64,000 bases of DNA, taken from positions 434,001-498,000 of the forward strand of contig JAEVLN010000037.1 in assembly GCA_018350325.1 (NCBI GenBank), in the 5' to 3' direction. The notes beneath the pieces were generated by a model. The model was not told the origin of the DNA and searched no databases. It saw only the letters and a program-made list of their open reading frames with translations. This stretch comes from Globodera rostochiensis. Its lineage: Eukaryota; Nematoda; Chromadorea; Rhabditida; Heteroderidae. Shown one piece after another: positions 1 through 12,104 of this stretch; within the stretch, counting starts at the first letter, position 1, and the number at the start of each line of letters is the position of its first letter. The translations under genes were made by a program, and so were the position numbers.

Positions 1-3000
1 GCCCAATGCTGGGAAGCGGTGCCCACCAGCCGGGCGGAATGGTGGCCATCATTCCGCCTGGGGCGATGATCAACATGATGCCCTCTAGCAATAATCAATT
101 TATTGGAGGGATGATCGACACCAACAGTGGGGGCATTAATTCGAGAAGTACACTGAGTCCGGCACCTCCGAACTCAATAATGATGTCAATGGCAAGAGGG
201 CAAATGACAGCATTGGCAGGTTGCGACGAAAGCTTCGACATTTAAATTTTTTTTAATAGAATTCGAACTTGATTTAATTAAAATATTTAAAAATTTTCTT
301 GAATTTTTTTACTGCTTGTCAGGACAACAGCAGCAAAATTTTTTGCGACAAAATAACATTGGATTCGGAGAGAGTGGAGGAGAGGAAAGGAAAAATGTGC
401 CAAAAATAAAAAGTGGAAGAACAAACAATAAGGAGGGAGGAAAAGCCGGTGAAAATAGCACCACTGGCCTTGGTAGAGCGCATAAGGGCAAAAGAACAAA
501 TGATGAATTTGATGTCGGAAATGGCAATCAAAATAGCAATAATAATAACATTAATCGTCGGGTAATTAGTGATGATGAAGGCAACCCGCCGCAACAAACG
601 GCACAACAACAACAACAATTTGAGATTAACAACAGCAGGTGTTAAACAATTTAAAATCTAAATAAGCAAGTCTCGCAACGTATCGTTTCTAAATCTTTGA
701 ATATTAATTAAGGGTAAAAATTGTTTCAATCTAATTTGAAAAACTAAAATTACACATAATTATTCAATTAAAAACCAATAATTAAAATTGAAAACTATAG
801 GTTTAAAACTATTTTAATATTGTAGTGTTAATACGTTCTCGCATCGTTTCTAAATCATTGAATATTAAGGGTAAAAATTGTTTCAATCTAATTTGAAAAA
901 CTAAAATTACAATTAAAAACCAATAATTAAATTAAAAAATAGGTTTAAAACTATTTTATTATTGTAATTTTAAATACGTTCAGAGCACAAAGTGATGCCC
1001 TTGCAATTGCTTCTCAACTGGAAAAGACGGCATCGGCGGGGGCCACCGGTGGCACACAACAATTGTTGCAACAAACCACGGGACTCGGCGCCCCCGGGTC
1101 ACATGCACTGCAAATGAGCCAACTAGTAAGGACACCCAATTAAAGTGGCTTATAATGTGATGATTCGTTTAACCCAAAAATAAGTTAACTCTCCACTTTT
1201 TTTAGTCAATTGAATATAAAATTTATTTTATTTGCCAGGCTGCAATGATGAACGCTGCAACTCAACAGCAACAACAGCAACAGAAATGCGCTCTTGGAAT
1301 TGGGAGTGTTGTCACCGGGGGCGATGCTTCTTCAGAAAGTGGCACTGGGGCAGGCGGAGGTTTTAGTTTAATAGGTATATGAAAAATGAGAACAAATTAA
1401 TATTCAGCAGTAGTTGTTGGCCAACAGGCAGCTCAGTTGAGACAACAGCAACAGCACCAACCTCAACAAAATGCTCAATTTATGCAACAGCTATTTCTGC
1501 AACAGCAACAACAAAATTTGGCAGCTGCGCATGCTCAACAACAACAAAATCAACAGCAGCACCATGGACAGCAACAACATCAACAGCAGCTACAACAACA
1601 ACAACAGAACGCCAACGAGGTTGTAGAAGTTAATCAACTTTAAAAAGAAATTTGGGTTTTTTTTTTTGAAATTTTAGCATTTTTATACTTACAAATTTAA
1701 AAAATCTGCTATTCTGCTAAATTTGTCATAACATTTATATTCAAACCAATCGCATTCTAGCTGTTACGTCAACATCAGCAGCAGTTAGTGCAGCAACAGC
1801 AGCAGCAGCAAGTTGCCAATGCCACCAACAACGGCACAACAGTGTCTGGCACATCGACAAATTCAACGCCAAACAACACACAAATGGGGAGTAATGGCAG
1901 CAACTCCAACAACGTCAACAGTGCGCAGGGTAAAATAAATTTAAAATTTTCGCACCGCTTATTTCAATTAAATTTTGAAGAAAATGCCGTTTTTAAGGTG
2001 AACGTTTTCGCGGGTCCGCCAACAGTACGCCGCAGTCAAACGGAGGTGCAACGGGGGGCAGGGGCAGTGCCAACGGGCACCAATTGGCAAATTCGGCATC
2101 GCCAAAATCATCAACTGCTGTACCAGTGGATCCGGCACCACGGAAACCGTCACAGGCATCCATCGTCAACCCGTTGAATGTAAGCTACAGATTCAAAATA
2201 AAAATTATTAATTGTTATTAATTTTTTGGGTTTTAAACATTTAAAAAAAATTAAATAAGTGCTCTTCAAGAATATTTATAAATATGCTTGGATCAGACTG
2301 ACTTGCAGGTTGAGCTCAACGAGTTAAAGCAGCGCGGGTTGAGCGCACTGCGCTCCCCCGAGGCGATGAACAATGAGTTGCAGAAGCGGCTGGACGAAAT
2401 GGCTACCAATCTGAACACTGTGTCGATGGCAACCGCAACTGTGGGCGGCGGAGGTGGAGATGGTGGGCCATATGAATAAATTAGGCGCTTCTGGTCCAAA
2501 GCACACTCGTTCGAATCCCACTCCAGCCAAAAGTGTCTCGAACCCCATCCAAGCCAAAACTTCCCGAATCCCCTGCACGTCTTAGGCTAAGCCTAAGCTT
2601 GGTCTAAGCTAAGCTTAGGCTTAAGCTAGCTTAGGCTCAGACCTAAGCCTAACAATCCCAAGCCAGGGTGGCTTAGGCCTAAGCTAGGCTTAATTTTAGC
2701 TTCAGTACGGGACTGAATCAGCACGCAGAGTGGGATTCGGACCGGTAGCCAAATTAGGATAAGAAATTTTTGAAGAAAAAATCAACCAACACTTGGGCGT
2801 GGCGTTGGGATTTAACAAACCTGTAAAAAATGTTAAAAAAATTTTGATGTTTCATTTTTTGTGAATATTTTTCTGTTCTGTCTCATAATTTTTAAAATAC
2901 TTAAATTTAAGGCAACGGTGGTGGCGGAGGTTTGATCACACTGGGCGCGTCCGGCCCAGGCGGCTGCGCAGGTGCCCAATTGACTCCTAACGCTGCCACA

Positions 3001-6000
3001 TCGGTTCAACAACAACAACAGCAGCAGCAGCATTATCAACAGTTTCTGCAACAGCAGTTGCTCCAGCACCAGCTTCAGCAACAACATCAACAGAACAATG
3101 CTGGCGCAACTGGAACAAACAGTTTGACGATGACGCCGGCGCAACTTTCGGCCGTATTTGGCAACAACAACAACAATCATTTGGTGACAAACCTTGTTTT
3201 TTTGTACTATAGGTTTAGCCCCGACCCTTCGGGGAATCTTTGGGGCTTCGGGGGTGGCATGTGGTGGATCGCGATGTTCTCCAAAATGTCGGGGTCGTGG
3301 TTTTCTGTTTGTTTTTAATATTCCCCATCTTAGGCTAATGCCATTCAGCAGCGTTCGCTAACTAACGGCTCAATTGGACTTCAACCAGTACATCTGCAAT
3401 CGACCGCTCAGCAACAGCAGCAGCACTTGGTCCAGCTTTCCGCTGCAATTCAACCACACGTCAGCAGTTCTGAACTGCTTCAATCAGTCGCCACTGGGGA
3501 AAGCGCCGGAGGCGACACTTGTCCGACACTTTTGGCCGCTACTGAAATGCACTACACGGAAACGTTCAGCCAAAACAACAACAACAACAACAACAACAAT
3601 ACCGAGCTGAATCAGCAACAGTTTCAGCATAGACAACAAATCCAGCAGCAACGAGTGAAGACGGTACAACAGCAGCAGGCCGAATTTGAGATCGGAGTTG
3701 GGCTTAGTCAACGCCGGAAGAGCGGTGTGTACATGCTGGGAAGTGAGTGCTTAGTATAATAGTATTTATTTAGTATAATTATCATTTTTTTCATTTAATT
3801 AAAAAGAAGAAAAAAAACTTTCTTAAGACATGAATGGTAAGGAGCAGGCAAACGGCGGCAGTGGTTGTGTTTCTGTTGGTGCTGGTACTGCTAGTTTAAC
3901 ACCAGTTACAGCTATCGCTAACAATGCAACCAGCACGCCAATGTCAACGAGCGCGATGATGAATTTTATGAACAATATGCTAACGACGGCAAAGTCCACA
4001 CTTCAAGGACAGGGCATGGCTGTCTACTATGACCAGAATGGACTACCGGTAGCACAGCTTTTGAGTTTGAGGCCAAGGGATCTATAACCGGCTTCCGGGT
4101 GTTTTTGGGAATCTGTATCCATGGCCACCCCTGATTCGAACTGTTAAATGAGGTGGGGGATTATTAGAGAGTGGGAGATTATTAGAGAGTGGGGGATTAT
4201 TAGAGAGTGGGGGATTACAAGAGGAGAAACGGTAACCGGCTTTCGGGTGTTTTTGGGGACGGAAGTTCTTTTTTAACATCCAGTTACGCTCTGGGTTTAT
4301 AAAGTTCAATTATTTGGTTAAAAATATTTTAAATCGGAACTGATCAGATTGACTACTCTTCTCGCCCAATCGATCCTATCTTTCGTAAGGCACGGAGTGA
4401 GCTAACCACTGCCAACAACTGCAGTATTAACAGCAACAGCATGGCTAGTGCACCGCTCACAATGGTCCAAGGTGTGGTTCAATAAAATTACATATTTAAA
4501 AAACGTTCAAATTTATCTTAAATGTTTTTTACTAAATTTTCTATTTTTAATGATATTTTTAATCACGTGTTTTTTAGCCGGTAATGCCGCCTCCATAGCC
4601 GCTGGCACGATTCCTGATGGCACACAACTGACGACCGCTAGTGGCGATCTGGGCTTCCTTAGTCGCACTTGTCTGATCGGCATTTCAAACGCCGGAGGCA
4701 GCAGCACAGACACGCGTCGCGGGTCAATCGGAGGCGGTGCTGCAGCGGCGTCGACGCAACAGCTGACAGTGCAGCAGCCAGTGCCGCTAACCAATCTTTA
4801 CCCGGGCAACATGACGCCACATCAGTTGCAGCAGCAGTACTTGCAACTCCAGCAGAAGCACCACCAGTTGCAGCAGTATCAGCAACAAATGCAACAGCAG
4901 CAACTGAAGCAACAGCAAGATGGCGCTGGTGATGGTGTTGGACCGGAAACTTCAACAACATTGCCTACAACAGCAGTGGAAAGTGAGGATGGCACATTCC
5001 CTCGATTCAATCCCAACTAGAATCTGCCAATATTGGATTTACAAATTTAAGTTGATGCAATGCGCATGGGACGTAAGCGATTGTTGGACATGACGCCCAT
5101 TGTTGTTGGACCGGTGACAACCTCATTGGAACAAGCAGCAACTCGTGTGGCGCAGGATTCGGACATTGAAATCATGGAGGAGAGCGGTGTCGCGCATCGT
5201 CGGCCAACCGTGCCGGCACACCACCGCAGCAGCATGGATTCGTCACCGCGTGTTGTTGTAGGCCAATTGAAGTGCTCCCCGCATGGAGCCGGTGGCGACG
5301 ATCGGCAACCCGCATCTGCACTAAGGCAAACCATTCACAGCGCAATCAAGGGCCTACCTAGGAATTTTTTTTCAGGGGGGCTGATTTTAAAAAATGTTCG
5401 ATTTTTAGGGGTGCATTTTTGGTTTTTATTGCAGTTTTCTTAAACATTTTTTTCAAAATTTAATTTTCGGCAAATTTTTTAGAATTTTTTAACATTTTTA
5501 TTAATAAATTGGATTTAGCCGCTTTTCGAAATTTTCAAAAATACGCGTTTTTTTTTTGGATAATTCTGCTTTACTATTGGGGGGGGGGGTTGGCGGTGCC
5601 GATAGGCGCCGTCAGGAAATTTTTTTGATTTTTGATGAAAATTGTTAAGAAAATTGGCATCATTTTGCAACAGAAGGGTCTCAAATATGGATTTTCATTT
5701 CGGGGCGGGGGGGGGGGGGGGGGAGGCTGCAGTCCCCTCAGCCCCCCCCCCCCCTGAGTACGCCCTTGCGTGCAATATCACCTATAACCCTCGGTACATT
5801 CTCCGGATTTCAGTTCCTCAACACCGGATCATCAGCAACCACATCTCGTCAACAACGCCGGCCCATCGCCTGCAGCGCTGTCCTCAGGCCAACCGCAGAC
5901 ACGGGCGCCCGTCAGCGAACAGGACAGCAGTGCGCCGGCAGTGTTGTCGCGAGGAGTTGACGAAGTAACGGCAAACGACGGTAATTATGCCGAAGGCGAG

Positions 6001-6171
6001 CATGCACGGCAGCAGCAGCATCAACTGAATAGAACGGCACCGCCACCGGCTGCTGATGAGGCGGACGCACGCGGAGACAGTGGCGGCACCGCCGCGGACG
6101 GCGATTTCGGTTCGCCTGAGGCAAAACGCCTACGAATAGCGTCTGCGTCCTCTTCAGAAGATGCATTTTAG
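1..6171 (+). CDS. Glutamine-rich nuclear protein, 3' part, many exons (5' end outside window)
   Basis: I do not recognise the family. About a dozen coding blocks on the + strand are separated by short AT-rich introns: roughly 1-220, 325-640, 983-1125, 1240-1373, 1432-1618, 1761-1928, 2010-2177, 2308-2470, 2913-3180, 3335-3740, 3830-4085, 4580-4980, 5055-5358 and 5813-6171. The protein is dominated by polyQ and QH tracts, with Asn, Ser and Gly-rich stretches. A short charged, possibly helical segment (VELNELKQRGLSAL, then a Leu/Lys/Glu pattern) lies at 2310-2430. The last exon is Ser/Pro/Ala-rich and ends with a basic-acidic tail, PEAKRLRIASASSSEDAF, before a TAG stop; KRLR could be a nuclear signal. 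The composition suits a transcriptional co-regulator or prion-like Q/N-rich protein. No DNA-binding, bromo or RNA-binding domain is visible here; it may lie upstream. Exon borders are approximate and two repeat-filled introns (2480-2910 and 4086-4570) interrupt it. Confidence 0.7.
2480..2912. repeat. Intron with TTAGGC/GCCTAA hairpin repeat
   Basis: This intron of the Q-rich gene holds a self-complementary tract at about 2580-2700 built from the word TTAGGCTAAGCC in both orientations. The same word recurs at 62870-62940 and 63205-63235. A tRNA-B-box-like GGATTCGGACC lies near 2733. I see no coding potential. Confidence 0.5.
4086..4570. repeat. Intron with GGATTATTAGAGAGTGGG tandem copies
   Basis: Four tandem copies of an 18-20 bp unit, GGGGATTATTAGAGAGT, lie at about 4150-4215. 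They are followed by GGATTACAAGAGGAGAAACGGTA at the right side. This resembles the ends of the TA-inserting elements described at 46937-48311 and 63362-63497. The left terminus is not clear. Confidence 0.4.
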
Positions 6172-7428
6172 CGCTTATTAAGAAGCAGAAAAAGACTTGA
6201 TATTTTTGTCATAAAAAAGTTGAATTTATAAATTGCATATTTAGGGCTGAATTTTGTCATTTTTCATATTTATTTATTGCAGATTTTGGCCAATTTTGTC
6301 GTTTGTGGCCAGAATCTTTTAGCCGACCCGCAGGGCACAACATTCCTCCTTGACCCGAGCCCAATTTGTTTGTTCCTCCCATCTTTCATGTGTAATTTTG
6401 TCATTGTCATTCATTCGTTTTTTGTTATCATTTTTTTCGTCCGACAAATTTTAAAAGAAAACAAATCACTCAACTCCCCGGTTGCTGTTTCTTTTTTGTT
6501 GGTAATTTTAAATCTGTTCATTTCACACACCATCCAATTTTTCATTTTTTTATTTTTGTGAAATTTTTAAGAAAAAATATTTTCCACATTTTCCCTCAAA
6601 CCTCTCCTCACATGATAAGAAAGCAATTTGTCGATAAAATTGGTAAAGTATACACTGTTCATTTTGAGCATAAATTATTTTGAATACGGTTACGCATGTT
6701 GAAACTCAAGAATTTGGTAATCGCAATTAATAATATATATGGCACTCCCAGAGGGATTCGAACCAGCGGCACGGCTGGATAGCTACGTTAAGACTCAAAG
6801 TTATTTTTGGTTTGAAAATTACGAATGTTTAAGAATATGGCTCATTTGTCAGAGCATGATTCCGATTTTTGTTATTCTTTTTTTTCTTAAAAATTACTAA
6901 AAATAGAGAAATCGTTCTCTTCGTTGAACAACAAATATCAGCGATGAAAATTTTATTAAAAAACTAGATAAAATTTTGTGGAAATGTTTTACTTTTGTAT
7001 ATTATATCGACTCATATCGGACTTGTCACTTCTCTAAAATTTATGCCATTTTTAACTTTTAAATTTTTAAATGGCTTTGAATTTGCCTCATGATGACGAC
7101 AAACGAAACTCCATCAAGAACATATAGCGGATTGTGGCTTAAAAACATTTTTTAGATTATTGCCGGGATATATCCACGTATATCCACAATTCATGGAAAT
7201 TTTTGTTAAATGTCACGTCCAATAATGCTTTGCTGGCAAAGATTTATTTTTTTTGAATTCATTCCAAAATATTTCCGCCCAACAAACCAATTTTAATGTC
7301 TGAAAATTTCATCACTATTTAACTTCTAATTATTTTAAATTTTAATACAATAATTACTTTATTACGCCTTTTAAGAAAAGGAAAGACAGCCCGTTTTCTG
7401 CCCATACCTTACAAATTAGTCTAAAAAT
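6172..7428. other. AT-rich intergenic region with one tRNA-like box
   Basis: No gene seen. The first few hundred bases are probably the 3' UTR of the Q-rich gene. On the minus strand at about 6745-6795 there is a B-box-like GGTTCGAATCCC within a degenerate tRNA-like context, probably a SINE fragment. The rest is low-complexity AT-rich sequence upstream of the next gene. Confidence 0.4.
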
Positions 7429-9648
7429 ATGCCGTTTTCGTTACTGTTGCTGTTCTTCATTACCATTGTCCGAGCTCACAAATTAACTTCAACGTCATTG
7501 GAAAGAGAATTTTCAGAAAAAAATTTACAGAAAATCAACCATTTCCAGCAACTGATCCGAGAATGGACGGGTATCATTATAATTGTTTTTTGTATTTATT
7601 TTTAAAAAATACATTCTAGACAAGCTAAATGGCAATCAGATCAAACAAATGGAGTTAGTAAAGCTTTTTAAACTTTAAAACTTTTAATTTTTTTTTACAA
7701 AAGTTCTCTGATAAAGTCAATGCTCGTGACTGAATGCCAGATATCAGAGAAATATTCAAAAAATGAGATTGTGCTTGGTGCAGAGCATGGTTGCCAATCA
7801 TTGCCAAAAGGCGAAATCTTAAGTGATGGCACTGAACTTGTTGAAAAGGTGACGATGGCATTCCAAACAGATGGCCAAAATTTGATTGAAAGTTTGAAAC
7901 GGAAGGAATTTGAAGCAAAAAATGCCGTGGATGGTGGCACATTGGCTGAAATTTTGCCTCTCACAAAAGTCGGCAATATTCTGCGCATGCTTGAAGCAAA
8001 AATGAGTGCCGGACCGGCAAAAGAAGCCGTACAAAATGTTTTGGCACATAATTCTGTGGTAATGCCAAGTGCTATGGTTCAGCTGGTCATGAATTTGTGG
8101 CTGCTAGTGTTCAACAGAGAGAAAGGCAATGCTGATTATATGCTTCAACGACAACAAATCCAGCAAAGTCGTCTTCAGTCTTTTAAGTGTTGTTCCAGTT
8201 CTGTTCCAGGGACGCAAAATTTAAAAATTTGTTGGGTTTAACGGGGCCGATTCAACTTTTAAATTTGAATAATTTGAACTGGAACAAGCACTGAATGATC
8301 ACTAGGGCCACAAATTATATGGACAAAAAATCTCGAAATATGGCCATTAAATATGGATGAAAAATTGTTAAATATGGACCAAATATGGGCAAAATTGCAA
8401 AATATGGACGAAATATGGACAAAATTTTTTTCAAATATAGCAAAAAATGGGCAAAATTTCCTAATTAAAGTAATAAAAGAAATAAAAAATTTTATATGCA
8501 AATTAAAGGCATTTCAGAGAAAATTTTTGAAAATAAGCAGAATTTAAAAAATTTCATTTTTTTGGTGGCTGAATTTTTAGTCGCGAAAAAGTCTATCCTT
8601 AGGGGTGCATTTTTGAAAATTTTAAAAAGTCGATCCTTAGGGGTGTATTTTATGTTTTTATTGCATTTTTGTTAAGGAATTTTTTTGATAAATGGCGAAA
8701 TATGGATAAAAATCGCGAAATATGGAAAAATATGGAAAATATGGATTATAAAATGCGCTCTAGAAGCTCCAACTAAAGCTAAAAACACTATTTATGGCAT
8801 TTATACGCTGTTCCGAGTGCGCAAAAAAAATATGGATTTCCATATAATTTGTGGCCCTACTGATCACTCACCTAATGTTGGCACGGATGTTTGATTTTTG
8901 ACATGTGCGGCGACATCCCTGTCTTAGACACCATTCATTTGAACAGGGATCTCAGATCACCTTCGAGAAAATATGGCAACCGGCTCCAAAAATATGGCAT
9001 TTTTATGGCATCGAGGGGTCAAAAATATGGCATTTTTATGGCAGTTTTCTTAAGGAATTTTCAAAAAAAAACCATTTTTTTTTTTGAGAATTTTGCTTTA
9101 TTTCTGGGGGGAGGTCGTCGGCGGTGCCGATAGGCGCCGCCGAGAACATTTTAAATTTTTGACTCACTTTGTTAAGAGATTTGCAACCAAATTCAAATTG
9201 TCGAATCAAAAAGCACTATTTTCGGGAATTCTCACGTTTTCTATTAAAAAATGAGAATTTTTCACAAGTTTTAAAATATGGCAAAATTATGGCAAATCCA
9301 CAGACTTTAAGCCTTTAATTGAAATCAAACTTTTAACTGCTTTAGCTGCAATTTAAATGGTAATAAGCCACTTATCTAAGTTTAGTGCCACCTATAGGCA
9401 AAGAAAATGCCGCACTCCGACGTCGTTTTAAACGAATGATAAGCAGCCGGCGCCATTTTGTCCATGAATTGGGGCTGTTTCTGGCATCATTGACCATAAT
9501 TTGCCTGATCTCGTTCGTCTTAAGCATCGTGTTGGAAAAGATGGACAAAATTCTGAATCAAATAATGCTGACAGCTGCAGTTGCAGCCTATTTATACCTT
9601 CGACTGATCAATACGCCAATGTTAGTGCGTGACTTTCTGCAAATTTGA
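7429..9648 (+). CDS. SAGPAK-family secreted/membrane protein A
   Basis: Unrecognised family, function unknown. The spliced model is 7429-7570, 7620-7653, 7704-about 8167 and 9386-9648, giving about 300 residues; all phases fit. Exon 1 encodes a signal peptide (MPFSLLLLFFITIVRAH) and a short helix. The tiny exon 2 (34 bp) and the start of exon 3 are placed exactly as in the four paralogues at 25.6-35.8 kb. Exon 3 carries two cysteines (TEC and HGC), SAGPAKEAVQNVL, and then PSAMVQLVMNLW. Exon 4 has the basic RRRFKR motif followed by two hydrophobic segments (ELGLFLASLTIICLISFVL and a second near ILNQIMLTAAVAAYLYL). Closest to protein B. Intron 3 is about 1.2 kb and contains a hAT-type MITE; its donor (GTCGTC at 8168) is weak, so that junction is the least certain part. 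It may be expressed or could be damaged by the insertion. Confidence 0.7.
8303..8859. mobile_element. hAT-like MITE in intron of gene A (8-bp TSD)
   Basis: The ends are TAGGGCCACAAATTATATGG and its inverse, CCATATAATTTGTGGCCCTA. The flanks ATGATCAC (8295-8302) and CTGATCAC (8860-8867) match at 7 of 8 bases, as a target duplication would. The interior is rich in the word AAATATGGA. Partial relatives lie at 14016-14300 and around 46.84-48.55 kb. No coding capacity. Confidence 0.8.
8925..9300. repeat. ATATGGCA-word MITE fragment with GGCGG hairpin
   Basis: This is a relative of the element at 17076-17460. It has CAGATCACCTTCGAGAAAA near the left end, repeated AAATATGGCATTTTTATGG, a T-rich stretch, and then the palindrome GGCGGTGCCGATAGGCGCC at about 9118. 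No clear right terminus was found. Confidence 0.5.
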
Positions 9649-10020
9649 TAGGAATTTTTTGAATTATATGGAATTTGATGGGTGTTAATTAAAACTGAAA
9701 TTGTTTATTTTTTAATTGTTAGTCGAATTCTTTAATTAATCCTTGCAATTTTGTGATCAGATCAGTACTTTGAATCAGCATTTTATAAATTAAATGACCC
9801 GTGAATGTTTCAATCAAAAATAATTCATATTATTAAATTTAGATTGATTAATCTGTAGGTCAATTGGATCGGACATTCAAATACAAATTTTTGCGACAAA
9901 TTCACAACTCATTAACAAACATAAAAGTTTACTTATGTTAATGAAAAATGGGATATTTAAATTTGTTCGAGAGTATCGACCTTTGACGAAATTGTTGCCT
10001 TTTTCTCCATCTCCGTCCGA
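9649..10020. other. AT-rich spacer between convergent genes
   Basis: Intergenic sequence between the end of gene A (+) and the 3' end of the minus-strand membrane protein gene. I see no gene or recognisable repeat. Confidence 0.4.
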
Positions 10021-10949
10021 TTACAGACTTATGCTCTCCATTCTGGGGGCAATTCTGATGGCACCTCTTCGCCTCCGTTTTGTGCCACTCCTCTTCCTTC
10101 TTCTGTTTGCTTCCTCCTGCTCGTCTTCAATCCGCGCTTTTCGATAAACAAATGCCGAAACAATGGCAGCCGCCAGCAATACAACCAAAACAAATGCCAA
10201 CAGACATAGAAGCATCACTGACCAATGGAAAAAATGTTAGACAAATTATGGGTTGGGTGCCTAAATCATTAATTAGACTAGAAGGTGGGTGAAACTAAAC
10301 TAAAAATCTCCAAAAAAACTTCCTCTAGAATTCTACTTTCATTCACAATAAAAGTGCCAAGCATTTTGGCATCACAAATTCTTGAAGCGACTTTTCATTC
10401 GTTGCAGTCGAAGTTCTATCCGTGAACACTAGCTTTCATCATCATTTTATAAATTGAGAAAGAGCATGCCGGATTTTACTCAATAAAATACTAAAAACAA
10501 ACTAGGGTAGGCCGGGACCGGGATCCCGACCGGGACCGGTCGGGAAATTTCCGGTTTTGAAATCCCGGTTTTTTGAAATGTGGAAATCCCGATCCCGGTT
10601 CCAGATGCTGGTCCCGATCCCGGCTTTCACGGTCCCGGTCCCGATTTTGCCCCAAAATCTCGGTCCCGGCCTACTCTAAAACAAACGTAGGCACGGGGAT
10701 TTTGTCCTTGGGACCTTTTGAATAGCGTGCCTTAAAATTTATTTGATCACTGACCCGATCGCGGTGTTTCTTCATTCTGGAATTGAAAATGATGCCATCG
10801 ATTTATCACCACTTCCTCTCGCCCATCAATGGTAGCTTTGGACGATGCAAAATCGTCAATTTTTGATTCACCATCGCCCAAGACGATTCGTCTAAGCCTT
10901 TCTACGTCATCTTTATTTAATGGGGTTGAAGCCTTTGATGTTCGGGCCA
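10021..10949 (-). CDS. Single-pass membrane protein, 3' exons (5' end not found)
   Basis: Not recognised. Two minus-strand exons join in frame: 10949-10755 (donor GTCAGT, phase 1) and 10220-10021 (acceptor TTGGTCAG, completing a Val codon), ending at a TAA stop. The first exon is hydrophilic and charged (LNKDDVERLRRIVLGDGESK, later NRWHHFQFQNEETPRS). The second begins with a strong membrane segment (MLLCLLAFVLVVLLAAAIVS, then AFVYRK) and ends in a very basic cytoplasmic tail containing RRRKR and KRRRR. This suggests an ectodomain, one transmembrane helix and a basic tail, with the N-terminus outside if a signal peptide exists upstream. The intron is filled by the hairpin element at 10503-10678. 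Upstream exons could not be placed. Confidence 0.5.
10503..10678. mobile_element. hAT-like hairpin MITE, word TCCCGG (perfect 8-bp TSD)
   Basis: The ends TAGGGTAGGCCGGGACC and GGTCCCGGCCTACTCTA are flanked by identical AAACAAAC copies at 10495-10502 and 10679-10686. Almost the whole 176-bp element is made of GGGACCGG/CCGGTCCC words and would fold into a hairpin. It sits in the intron of the minus-strand membrane protein gene. A sister copy is at 37644-37808. Confidence 0.88.
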
Positions 10950-11195
10950 CTTAAAAATTGCTCAAAATGTTTGATCAAGTGAAACAATTCTGATTAAATC
11001 TTATTCAAAATCCATTTTTTCCATATTTCAAACCTTTTTTCTTGCTACTAAACATACGTGCTCTGCTGCTGATGACAGCAGCACATTGGCAAATGAAGTT
11101 GTTTAGGTAAAAAGAAAAAAGAATTTTAGCGAGGATTGTCATTTTTTGGCAGAAGGTTTCAGTTAAATTAAATTGTAATGAGAGGAACATATTAC

Positions 11196-11370
11196 TAGAG
11201 ACGAGATTTATATGGACTAAAAAAGTCGCTCTAGTTCTAACATTTTTCGAAATGAATGTTATTTTTGGGCTTCTCTCATGATTCCTTATTCTCATGTTTT
11301 TTTTTTGTAATTTTATTCAGGATTTAATTTTTTATTAAAAAACATGCTAAAAATGAAAATCTCGTCTCTA
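11196..11370. mobile_element. hAT-like MITE TAGAGACGAGATTT (perfect 8-bp TSD)
   Basis: The inverted ends TAGAGACGAGATTT and AAATCTCGTCTCTA are bounded by identical CATATTAC at 11188-11195 and 11371-11378. The element is 175 bp, AT-rich and non-coding. Confidence 0.88.
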
Positions 11371-11828
11371 CATATTACTTTTCACCGCTCCAGGCAATTG
11401 ATTTCCATTAGAAAAGGAGGCCGCTTTTAAGCGAGCAAACATAGTTTTGCTGATTAGTCAGGGCCCGGCATTAATAATTTCACTCATTGACCAAAGTTGA
11501 TTATTGATTTATGAAAACTATGATTAAATTTTTAAGAAAAAAGGACTTTATTTTAAAAGAGCATTTTTCAACAATACAATTTGTCAGATGAGAGACTCTT
11601 CCCGTAATTAAATGGTGATATTCGAGATTTCGATCGAGATCTCGAAAAAATCTCGTTTCGAGTTCACGATCGGTCAAGGCCTACAAATAACGCAATTGGA
11701 ATTAAAAATTGGGTAAAATTTTGGAGCGCATTGCTGCTTTTTGGGGGAGATGGACCCAAAACTTACATACCAGATTTTCTGTTCAGCTGATTAAGACTAG
11801 AACATTTTGTGGTCGCGAAAATTTAGAA

Positions 11829-12104
11829 AACAAAATGCCGTAGAATTTTGTCAAAAAGGCCAAGTCCCGGATCAGTGTCTAGCGAACAACACGTCCCGTT
11901 CAAAGTGTTCACCCGTCAGCTGCCCAAGTAATCGCTCGCAATTTGGGTTGAACACGGAATATGCGGACAATTCGCCCTCCCGTCGGACGCCAAGATTGAG
12001 CAGTAACAGCAGCAGCACAGACAGGACAAAATAGACGAACCCAAACTGAACGTGGGCGGCAAGCAGTTGTCCTGGAATATATTGATGGATCCGTTCAACA
12101 TTTA
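11829..12104 (+). pseudogene. Possible decayed coding exon with two in-frame TAA codons
   Basis: After an acceptor-like ATTTAG at about 11827, one frame reads a protein-like stretch (RRILSKRPSPGSVSSEQ, then VPFKVFTRQLPK). A TAA follows, then a second open stretch, a second TAA inside a CAG/CAA run, and then EPKLNVGGKQLSWNILMDPF before a final TAA. Both internal TAA codons sit where CAA would keep a sensible protein, as expected from C-to-T decay. No family recognised. It could also be a set of fortuitous open frames, or two real exons with an unrecognised intron. Confidence 0.3.

Noticed and set aside
4659..4961. Ala/Val/Cys-rich minus-strand frame opposite the Q-rich exon
   Set aside because: Mirror frame of CAG/CAA repeats; the + frame has the better splice and composition fit.
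11829..12104. Use of an alternative genetic code (TAA = Gln)
   Set aside because: All well-supported genes in the window end at normal TAA/TAG/TGA stops (gene-A relatives, the cyclotransferase, PKI), so decay is the simpler explanation.
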